This document shows positions 32,652 to 44,600 of a stretch of 64,000 nucleotides of DNA, piece by piece. The first letter of the stretch is position 1, and each line of letters starts with the position of its first letter. A model generated the notes under the pieces. That model made no database searches. It had not been told where the DNA came from and worked only from the letters and a program-made list of their open reading frames with translations. The position numbers and the translations under genes are program-made. Where the stretch lies: positions 16,963,977-17,027,976 of the forward strand of contig OW203989.1 of NCBI GenBank assembly GCA_934047225.1. Direction: 5' to 3'. Source of the DNA: Ypsolopha sequella (taxonomy: Eukaryota; Arthropoda; Insecta; Lepidoptera; Ypsolophidae).

Positions 32652-35600
32652 ATGGATAACTTCAAGGGGAAAAGGATTTTAGTTATTGGAGGTTGTCAAG
32701 GTACCTTAACATTTGAATAGGTACCTACAATAACGCTCTTTGCACACCAATCGACACCATAGATTCGAGCTCACACACACAGACGCGTGCTCTACACGCC
32801 GTCTAAGTAGAGTTCAGTCGTTAGTCGCTGGGGTCGGCGGCGCCGCGCCGCGTTTGCCAGTACATACGCGAAGACGCAACCGCCGCTCCGAGGTGATAGG
32901 ACGCGACAGGTCGTAAACTCTGTGCCGGCCCAGTCACCATGTCGCAGAGATATTGTTGTGTTCTTGGGTGTTTTAATTGATCCCAAAAACAAGAAATAGC
33001 TTTTTTTTAGACTTCCGGCTGATGTCCGAAGGAAAGAATGAAAAACCGGCCGAGTGCGTGTCGGGTCACGCGCAGTGTAGGGTTCCGTAGTTGCCCTGCA
33101 CAATATGCGGACTTCTTCTCCAAGTAGGTACATTTTATAAGTTTGTCGACTAATACAGATCGCGCCAAACTTCTAGTACGCTCGGAAATTGGTCTTTCCA
33201 AGAACGGCCCATACATTTCGTTCCTGCTGATGCGAATCACCCCGTGTTTAGAGGGGACTAAAAGTTTGGCGTGATCTGTACTCGTTAACTTGTAAAGCCT
33301 ACTTACAGTTGCCACAAAATAAGAGGCCCGTTTTGACAGATAAGAACGACCATAGAATATAACTTTACATGCAATAAATGAAACGGTTAACAAATAATTA
33401 TTAACTTATTGGGTTTAAAGAAAATAAATAAACGTTTTTTAATTATCACGGAACATATTTCAAGTACTATTTTCACGCATATTCCAAAATAAAATGCAAT
33501 TTTGAATTACTACACAATGTCTCAAAAACAGTTACATTCTCAGTCAATTTTTTCTTAATAATAGTGTTGTAACCAGATAATCGCCAAATTTCATGGACTC
33601 AATTCGATTCCACGTGAAAATAATTAACTTGTTTTAATATTGATAAAATAATTGTAATGATCTGTAATTAGCTTTTGTGAGACCAGTACACAAAAAGCCA
33701 AGTTTAAATTTCCTTTTTTTTTGTGCAGATATAAACTTTTTAGATTTGAACATTTGCATGTATTTGTAACGGTGTCGCGTATACCAAAAAATATAATATA
33801 ATAATTTAGTAATTAATTATAATATAATAACCACTTAGCTTTTAAACTTATAGTTTACAAAAACAAAAATTATGTAAATAAAAAACATGCATTTATTGCT
33901 TAAAGTCCCATTTTTTTTATTAATGAATTGGTTTACAGGCAGTTTTCCATAAATCATCCTATCAATAGACAGATTGGCTGGTAAGAAATATGGCAGTATT
34001 TTTTTTTATAAGGCATGGAGCAATTTTTTCATCTTGAAGCCTACATATTTTTCTTACTGGCCAGTATTTTATATCTATCAACGCTCAGACCTCTATCTAA
34101 TTTGAGGTCAGTGAAGTACAACATTACAAAATATTACTGGCACGTAAGAATTTCCATTTCAGATTCTTTTCGTAGAGAAAAAAAATTAAAAGCTGGTTTT
34201 AGCACCCGAAATATCTTTCTATCGCCATATTGGAAGTCTTTGTGCTCCCGTTTGTTTTTAGTGTTTTTTTCTTGTGCACTTGTTGACTTTGGCAATTATG
34301 TTTATTCTGGAAATTATAACCAATAAACTTGAAAATATTTCAAACGATAACAAACTCATAATATTTTAAATCGATTTCTCGTGAGAATCGGTTGACATAG
34401 TTACCGATTTGCATGGTTCACATCCATAGATACGTTGCGATGACATATGTCAAAACGGACCTATTACATTGTGACTACTTTAGCTGTGATAGTTTTGCTT
34501 TTAATTTCGTTATATATACTACTGCCGTAATTTTTCTCACGTCTCCAAATACAACCGTTTCGCTGGCAGGGGGGGGGACACTTGACTCTAACAAATATTT
34601 CGCAAACGAAACCCTGGATCGAAAAATGGTCTTCTCACACCCCACTGTGAGAATATTTGTACATATGGAATCACGGAAATTACTACTGTTAAATTACTAA
34701 AAATATTTCACAAGTGATTTCAGGCAACTACAATTATGCGTAAGCTATATTACAAAGCTACATTTTGGTGTTGCCCACTCTAACAAAAAAAAAAATATAT
34801 ATCCTACAAGATTTCGGCAACGATATTTTATTAATTTATAAACCCCGCGATTCCCGCGAATTCAATTTCTAATTAAAAACAAACTTCTTTTTTTTATAAT
34901 CCTTTAGGCAAAGGACTTATTGCCTATACAGCCTTAAACGCAAGCATAAATTGCAAAAAAGTAACTAAAGTAGTCACAATGTAATAGGTCCGTTTTGACA
35001 TATGTCATCGCAACGTATCTATGGATGTGAACCATGCAAATCGGTAACTATGTCAACCGATTCTCACGAGAAATCGATTCAAAATATTATGAGTTTGTTA
35101 TCGTTTGAAATATTTTCAAGTTTATTGGTTATAATTTCCAGAATAAACATAATTGCCAAAGTCAACGTGAAAGAAAATATAAACAGTTCAAAAGTAAAGC
35201 CTAAAGTCACAAGAAAAAAAACACTAAAAACAAACGGGAGCACAACGACTTCCAATATGGTCATAGAAAGATATTTTGGGTGCTAAAACCAGCTTTTAAT
35301 TTTTTTTCTCTACGATAAGAATCTGAAATGGAAATTCTTACGTGCCAGTAATATTTTGTAATGTTGTACTTCACTGACCTCAAATTAGATAGAGGTCTGA
35401 GCTTTGATAGATATAAAATACTGGCCAGTAAGAAAAATATGTAGGCTTCAAGATGAAAAAATTGCTCCATGCCTTATAAAAAAAAATACTGCCATATTTC
35501 TTACCAGCCAATCTGTCTATTGATAGGATGATTTATGGAAAACTGCCTGTAAACCAATTCATTAATAAAAAAAATGGGACTTTAAGCAATAAATGCATGT

Positions 35601-38600
35601 TTTTTATAAATATATTTTTTGTTTTTGTAAACTATAAGTTTAAAAGCTAAGTGGTATGTAACATTATTTAGCACAATTAATATATTATATTTTTCGGTAT
35701 ACGCGACACCGTTACGAATACATGCAAATTTTCAAATCTAAAAAGTTTATATTTGCAAAAAAAAAAAGGAAATTTAAACTTGGCTTTTTGCGTACTGGTC
35801 TCACAAAAGCTAATTACAGATCATTACAATTATTTTATCAATATTAAAACAAGTTAATTATTTTCACGTGGAATCGAATTGAGTCCGTGAAATTAGGCGA
35901 TTATCTGGTTACAACACTATTATTAAGAAAAAATTGACTGAGAATGTAACTGTTTTTGAGACATTGTGTAGTAATTCAAAATTGCATTTTATTTTGGAAT
36001 ATGCGTGAAAATAGTACTTGAAATATGTTCCGTGATAATTAAAAAACGTTTATTTATTTTCTTTAAACCCAATAAGTTAATAATTATTTGTTAACCGTTT
36101 CATTTATTACATGTAAAGTTATATTCTATGGTCGTTCTTATCTGTCAAAACGGGCCTCTTATTTTGTGGCAACTGTACGCGTGGCGCCAACTTGAGCAAA
36201 AAGATGGACTATTTAGGTAATAGTTTTGTTCTTTTAAGTTTTAAAATTTAAATTTCTTTAGGGAGGGCAGATATGGGCAGCTGAATTTATTGTCACTAAT
36301 AGTATAGATGTCCAGCTTTTCACTGACATACATAAGTATATGTAGGCAAATGTAGCTAAAAGTGTAGGACCAAAAGTTTGAAAAAAAAACCGTATTAGTT
36401 ATTCTGAAACTATATTTAAACAAAACCGTAACCCCGAGTTTTTTTATTTTTTTATTTCGGTATAATGTAAACAAGAAAATGGACACTAAAAAAATATATA
36501 TAATTGGAAACTATTGATCGAAACATTTAAATAAATTCTTTCTATCTTAAATGGTTCTGAATGCAATAAACTGAAACAATCGAAAATTTATTAATTTTAA
36601 AAATCAGCAGAAAAAAAAGTACTTACTCATTAAGTACTCAAGTACAGACCTATTTTTTTTTCGGGATAAAATATAGCCTGTGTGTCAATTCAGGGTATAA
36701 GCTGTCTCCACTCCAAATTTAATTCAAATGCGTCCAGCTGTTTCTGCGTAAAGAAGTAACAAACATACACAACTTTCGCATTATTATATAAAGATATAAT
36801 ATATATATAATATTAGTGAGAAGTGGGCTAGTGGGATGATATCTATGGCCCAGGCCCCAGCCTCATTTAAATGTCTCTGAATTTTTTAAGTTTGTGAAAA
36901 TTTCATGAAAAGTTTTAATGTCTATTTTTTTATTCATGTGTCTAGATGGGGTCTAGAATAGTGTCATTTCTGGCCAATAACGTTACCTTTGAAAGCAACA
37001 ATAAGGCCCCGAGTTTGACAACAGAGCCTCCTCCTAGTAGGGCATGGAGTACCGGAATGATTATCATACCGGTCTTGATACCGGTACTGAAATTTCTATT
37101 ACCGCTATACCGAAATATCGGTAATTCTTTGGTGTCTTTTTAAATACTTGCTACTTACTGTTTAAACGATTCTAAGAACGATTAGTAAGTCTCGTTTGTG
37201 GAAAGTTATTGAAGCAGTTATCTACGCTATATGGCAGAAACACTCAAACTATTTTATCAACTCCCTAGAAACCACAAAATGAGTTATTAAAGTATAGGTA
37301 ATTAAGAATACTAAAGAAAATACGTTATTTGATCCAATAATTATTTATATTGTTTCATTGGCACAAATATCATAATCAAATAGGTATTAAAATCAATTTT
37401 ACTCTCTAAGGATAAGACTTTTTTTTACAAAATAGTAGCAGGCGCAATTTAACTCATTCATCAATCAGGCAGATCGCGTTTGTTGGAAAATCGTACGAAT
37501 AAAATTTGATTTTTTTCTATATTCGTGATTCGTGTCATATGAAAACTCATCTGCAGTATGAACAACACTATGAAATATAGAAATCGAGCGTTCTGCATAG
37601 TCTTTAAACACCCTTCCAAAAATAGACAACTTTTTTAGAAATACCGAAATAACGGTACTCTATCCTCAAATTCTGGTATGAAAATACCGAATAAATTTAC
37701 CGGTATTCTGGTATACCGGTATCCATGCCATACCTCCTAGTGCAGATTTGAACCACATAATGTAGAAGAAAGCGTAACTACTTTTCGCGTGGATTCAAAA
37801 ATGTTTTCTAACTTCAGGTATCGGCCGTGGTGTAGTAGCAGAACTATGGAAACGGGGTGCCAATGTCGTTGCTCTGTCCAACCAGGCGGACAACTTGGCC
37901 CTTTTGAAGAAAGAGTATTCGACAATAGAGGTGGTGAATGTAGATATCCAGGACTGGAGCCAGACGAGGCAAGCTGTCGAAACTTTAGGAGCTTTTGATG
38001 GCTTGGTCAATGTCGCGGGAATAATAATTACAGAGTCGTTTATTGATTGCCAGCCGAGCAGCTTCGATAAGTAAGCATTATTAATTAAATTGTAAACTGG
38101 TTACAGTGGTAGAGCTGATGCCGGGCTCGACTGTGAAGGTACCACCATCTTACTTGAGACGCCCTCGAAGTAATTCGGGGGAGAGTAAGAGGGCAGCTCA
38201 CAGGCAAAAAACCAGGAGGCCCATCATGCCTGGGACCGATGGATGGCGGTATATCCATCCCTAATAGCCAGGTCTTATATGGAGCAGACTAGTGACAGGC
38301 AGCGGCGTCACTGGTGCAAGGGTTCCGGCACCGCGCTCACCAACCCGCCTGCCCAGAGTGTGTGAGTATGGGCAATTCTTCCAGAATGACCGCCGGCAGT
38401 AGCACAGTCCTGGAAAGGCTTATGTCCAGCAGTGGACGAACTAAGCTGATGGATGGATGATGGATGAAACTGGTTTATTCGTCCAAGATTGTAAAACACA
38501 CCTTTTTTCAATAAGTACGAGTATGACTTGGCGGATCCTTTTCCGCGTAACGACCGCCACACTCCGGTTGGATTTTTATTATTTTATAGAGGGACGATGT

Positions 38601-41600
38601 GGGCCTCATTTGGAATAAAATGCTAGGTATTAGTAATTATGTTTACCTACCTATTATTTTTATTTACCTAGTAATTATTTAATATTCGTTGTAATAAAAA
38701 TTAATGCTTAAGTTAAACGTCAGTCGCTTAGCGTAAAGAGCATAACTTAATTTTGTTTTGTTGTTAAGAAATAAACAAATTAAAAGCATTTACGTCTGTG
38801 GCAATCGACGCTGTAAATCAGTATATGTGAGGTTTATAAAGCAAGACTTTGACATTGTATAAACGATTAGACATGATCTTTTCAAAACTAACTTAAAATA
38901 TTGTTTTAACTTTGTTTGGACAAGATGACTAATTGTGCGTTAAAGTTTATAAACCTCACTAATACCGAAATATTGGCGTCAATTGTCACATGCCAAAAGA
39001 CTACAATTTTTAACTTCTAAACAAGAGAAACAAAGTTAAGTTATGCACTTTGCGCTAAGCGACTGACGTTTAACCTTAAATAAGTCGCATGTGCGAAATA
39101 AAGCTTATTAAAAAATGTATATTTCAGGACAATTTCGATAAATACAAGAGCCATTCTAAATGTATCTCAAGTTGTATGCAAAACTATGATTGAGAAGAAA
39201 ATCAAGGGTGCCATTGTCAACGTATCTTCGCAAGCATCGATGGTAAGAGAACTTCTTATAAAGAAAGTTTGCTTGTTTATGACTGCAGCCAATCAAAGGA
39301 TCGAATGAAATAAGGAGGTGCTGAACAAAAAAATCACGTCATTTTGTTATGAAAATAGTGTGCTTATCAGTTATTTAAATCTAGTTTCAGTTACTTACGT
39401 AAACGTCTGGCTATAACGTCAGCTGTTCCATTAACCTGAATATAGCTTATTTAAACAGAAAACATTGTACTATATGTGACGTCTATATTTATTGTTCAGT
39501 TTACTTGAACAATCTAATGTAGACAATAATTCAAGTAAATATAACATAATTCTGTTTTTGTTTACAAGGTTTTTTTTACAAAACGATCTGTGCCCCGTTT
39601 ATCAAAAGTACAAGCTCACAAGTTTACAAGCTACAAGTTACAGGAAAATTTTTACAAGTCCTTGTAAACCGCGTTTATGAATTGAATTTACAAGACTTGT
39701 AACATTTTTGATTTTGAAGTACTACTTGTAGTTTTTTTTGAGAAGGCTGGTAGAACGTAGGTTCAAGGTTGTATACCTAACAAATATTCCTCGTCCTTTT
39801 TTTGTCATAAGGTATAACCACAGGCATTAGTGTAATTCCTGCATTTGAGTTTCATGTTATTTCAAAGTACCGTAAGTATTTATATACATTTATTTCAATA
39901 GTAATACGTGATATATTGTTTAAAGAGGATGGAAAAAAATACTTTTTAATTTATAACTTTAACATCTATTAAAACCATCTTCTATCTTCTTCTTCATCAT
40001 CATCTTCGAGCACATTTTCAGCATCAATATCATTTAAATTGATTTCGTCGTTCCGTAGATCGTCATCAACTTTAGCAAAGTTACAAAGAGTAACACAGCA
40101 GTTAAAAATGTTACAAGCAAACTTCGGTTCTAATCGCATGTAATTTAAACAAGGAAACTTTTCTTTCAGGATGCCAATTGCATTTTCGACTATTCTTCTT
40201 GTTGATTTGTGCGCATTTAAGAATTGGTTATTTGCTTGATCATTAGCATTTGAGACAATTGGAGTTATTAACTAATCTTTCAGAGGGTACGCAAAATCTC
40301 CTAAAATTATTCCATTTGGAAAAAGTCTCCAGCCATTTTCAAATCGACGAAACAGTTGGCTGTTTCTTAAAACTCTACTGTCATGTGTGCTCCAGGCCAA
40401 TTCGCATAGGAATAATAAAGTTTTCTGTCTGGGCCACACACAACTAAACAATTAATTAAATGACAATCTACGTAAACTTCTTCATGCTGTTTTGGAGCAT
40501 CTATATTTATCAAAGTACCATCAATACAATCACAAACCAATGGCATTCCTTTTACAGTAAAAAAGTTATTCACCACATTCTGCATATTTTATGGCCATTT
40601 AACATATTCTGTAAACATGACTTCATCAACAGCTGCCACAACGCCATGAACAGCATTACACACACTGCCTTTAGTTACACCGTGCATATCAGCAACTGCA
40701 TGGTATTGCACTCCTGTGCCCATCCAGTGCAAAGCAATTTGCAACTGTAATTTTGTCGACAAAGCTTGATTTCTTAAGGTACTTCTTTGCAAACGTTCCC
40801 CCAAAAGATTAATTAAATGTTGTAAATCGCTTGCTCTTATTCTGAACCTTTCATTATATTCATACGTCGTTTCCATGTGAACATAGTCTATTCTTGATCT
40901 GTGTGTTCTTCGTCCCGTTATTCTTATTTGCTCTTCTTCGTCTTCGCTCGAATCACTGGACCACATTTTTGTATTTCTTTTTCAAACAAAACTATTGCCA
41001 CGCAATTTTTCCACTTGTATTTACGGAATGGAGGGAAACCGAACGCTCTCTGTTTTTTTCACGCTTTTTCACAAGTCACAAGTGACATATGGGTTTTTGA
41101 TAAACACAAATACAAATTTACTTGTGAAATTATACTTGTAAAATAAGAAAAGTCACTTGTAGCTTGTATCTTACAAGTGTAGTTTTCATAAACACAATCT
41201 TGTAAAATTTCAGTATTTTACAAGGAAAGTACTTGTAATACAAGACTTGTAAGCTTTGATAAACAGGGCACTGGTAGTACTTATTGTAAAAATATTTTTT
41301 CTCCGCGTAAAGTTGTGGTTTGATGTCGTCTATTTTGGTATGAAAGCAACGTGATAAGTTATCACTGATAACGGTCTGTCATTTCAAATGCAGTATATTT
41401 GGTGAGTGTACGTACAGTGACATATACTTAGAAGAATTAGCCTCGTCATTATCACGTAAATGAGATCCCTCCTCTTGAAACTGCACATAGGTCTGGCATA
41501 TCTAACTAACTATAATATAGGTAGCTACTGATTATGAAACTATGATAGAAATAAATTTCTATGTTTGGACACTTGGCGATTTATCCATCGCAAGGAGATA

Positions 41601-44600
41601 TAAATTAACATTATATCATTGCCGTATAGAAACGCAAAACGAAAAGTAAATCTGGATGTGAGGAGCTCAGAACCGGGATTTTAACCCGGGACCTCTAAGT
41701 TGGTAGAGCAATCGCCCGGTAAGCGAGAGGTGCCGGGTTCGAATCCCGGTTCAGAGCTCCTCACAACCAGATTTACTTTTCTTTTTGCGTTTCTATACTG
41801 CAATGATATGAACTAATACTGAACATTCCTTTATCATTATCACGTACCTATATTTACCAGCCTTGCTTCTTGGGTATTTACTTGATTCGCTCTGGGTAAA
41901 CGCAACAGCTGTAACTATATATAGTCTGACGTTGACGTAGTAACTGAAACTTGATAGGTAACGGAGAAGCACTACATTTTCATAACAAAATGACGTTGTT
42001 TTTTTGTTCACCGTCTCCTAGAGCAAGTGGGAATAGATGTGATGTAATGGGGTTATGAGATTAGTCGCGCTTGCATCAATCACTGTTACTCCATGCGGAA
42101 ACATTTTTTTTCTTCACTAATTTTATTATAAAAAACAAACTTAAGATTGCATGAAAATATCTGTTAATTTCAAAGTTTAGTAAAGTGTACACAGGTTCTA
42201 ATCTAATCCATAAATACTATGTGTAGATTATTGTCCAAATAATCTTATGGATCACTGTTTTTTTTCTCAATATTGAAATAAGTTCAGAAGATTCTGTTTA
42301 TTTATTTATTATTTATTTTGGAAAATCTACAGCAGTAAGTATCCAAGTTTAAGTAGGGAGTTAAAATCCTTTGCTCGCTGTATGCCTGTGACGCGGTTTG
42401 CCTAAGTCGCGTTATGCCTAAATGTCATTTCAAATTAGCGTTTGGTCTATATCTCCCATTGTCCATTTCGCGATACGACTATTTCGCTATTGGTCTATAT
42501 CTCACATTGTCCATTTCGCGAAACGACCATTTCGCTATTGGTCTATATCTCACATTGTCCATTTCGCGATACGACTATTTCGCTATTGGTCTATATCTCA
42601 CATATCTCATATTATGCTTGGCAAGGCTGAAGGCCAAGCAACGTCTCTGAACGACACTTTTTCTTGTTCCCATGGGAACTGATTTATGGAATAAAAAGTA
42701 GCCTATATCTTACTCTAGGTCTAGAATTCAGTAGATACGGCGTGAAGGAGTAACATTTCATCATTTCTATAGGAAATGGACACCCCATTGCCATCCCATG
42801 GGAACTGATTTATGGGAGAAAAAGTAGTCTATGTCCTATTCCAGGTCTAGAACTACATTTGGGCAAACTTTCAGCCTAATCGGTTCAGTAGTTACGGCGT
42901 GAAGGAGTAACAAACATACATCCATCCATCCATCCATGCATCCAAACTTTCGCATTTATATTATGTATATTATATTATACAGGATGAATTTTTGAGACGG
43001 CGCAGTAAGGGCAGGTACCTTAACTGTTGTAGTTACAAGAAAATGCTTTTAGGAGACTATCCATAAATTTTTAAAATATTCTGAACTGCATTTACAGATT
43101 TTGGAAAAAATGTACATTCAGCAAGAAAATGGTCATTTTAAACAAAAACTTTTTTTGATGCCAATCAATCCTGTTTCTTATAAGGATCAAAAGTCTCTAC
43201 AAGATCGACTGAGGTTTGAGTACTAGAAATGTCAGAAATCGCAAAAAACTTTTCCCATACATTTCTAAAAATGAGACAAACCTTTAAATTAGCCAAACTT
43301 TTTGTTATGGGTAGATCCGCCATAATCCGCTATAAAGAATACTGGCTGAATTCAAAAACTCAGATTCCACATAGATTAAAATAGCAATATCCGTGTCTAT
43401 GTCCAGTACACGAGGCTACCGCACTAACTTCTTTTTGAATGAACCATATTCTTTGAGATTCTTCAAAAGGTTTGTAATTACTAATTACCTTACTTGATGG
43501 TACTTGTGGCAATGAATACTTATTCGCGTACCACACCAATGCAGATTCCGTGTTCCTATTATTTACAAAATACGTTTAATTAGGTTCAAACGTTTGCGAT
43601 TTAAAGACATTTTTAACAAAAAGTACATAAATTACAACTAACAATCAATAAATTTCTCAGCACAAACATAAGAATGTCCTGAAATAACCCAAGAATTCGA
43701 ATCGAATTCAAAGTTTGAAATTATTACTTTTTTTTACTTACCTACTTTTTCAGCCAGTATTCTTTATAGCGGATTATGGCGGATCTACCCATAACAAAAA
43801 GTTTGGCTAATTTAGAGGTTTGTCTCTTTTTCCGAAATGTATGGGAAAAGTTTTTTGCAATTTCTGACATTTCTAGCACTCAAACCTCAGTCGATCCAGT
43901 AGAGACTTTTGATCCTTATAAGAAACAGGATTGATTGGCATCAAAAAAAGTTTTTGTTTAAAATGACAATTTTCTTGCTGAATGTACATTTTTTCCAAAA
44001 TCTGTTAATGCGGTTCAGAATATCTTGAAAATGTATGGATAGTCTCATAAAAGCGTTTTCCTGTAACTATAACGGTTAAGGTACCTGCCCTTACTGTCCC
44101 GGCTCAAAAATTCACCTGTATATTACCTATACATACATATATTATAATTAAATTCAATATATTATTATTATTATATTATTATTAGTAGGATTGCACATTT
44201 CGCGATACGACTATGTCGCTGTTGGTCTAATTTTTACACTGATTTGCATTATATGTAAATAATATAATTCAATAGAATCTCTTTTATTATATTATTATTA
44301 TTTTCCTCTTTAATTACTGGCCGCTTGCAACTGAAGTGTTCTTATTATGAATAAAAATTACGTGTCATCATGTGTCACAGGATCACCCTTACTCGCAGTT
44401 CGTTTGTTACAAAGTTCGTGCTGTGAAAAAAGTAAAGGTTTTTATTATATAAAACATGAATTCAAAAGAAGATGTAGTTTTTGTAAGAAATAAAAAAGGT
44501 AGCAATAATTTACTGCTGGGTGGTTTCGCTTATACGAAAAACAGATCGAACAATGACGGATCCTCACTCTGGCGTTGTGCTAACCGGAAAATTTGCAGTG

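Noticed and set aside
34015..35470. Two frames (plus 34015-34326 and minus 35261-35470) sharing [15 protein letters not shown]
   Set aside because: They are the mirror copies of the same DNA in the two arms of the foldback. No domain is recognisable and the frames end at different places.
41691..41760. Possible tRNA gene with a good T arm
   Set aside because: The D arm and acceptor stem do not pair, and the region lies inside an inverted repeat; better explained as a SINE-derived foldback.
42414..42682. Overlapping repeated frames ([12 protein letters not shown] repeats)
   Set aside because: A 48-bp tandem repeat is divisible by three, so every frame stays open. No start context or conserved domain.
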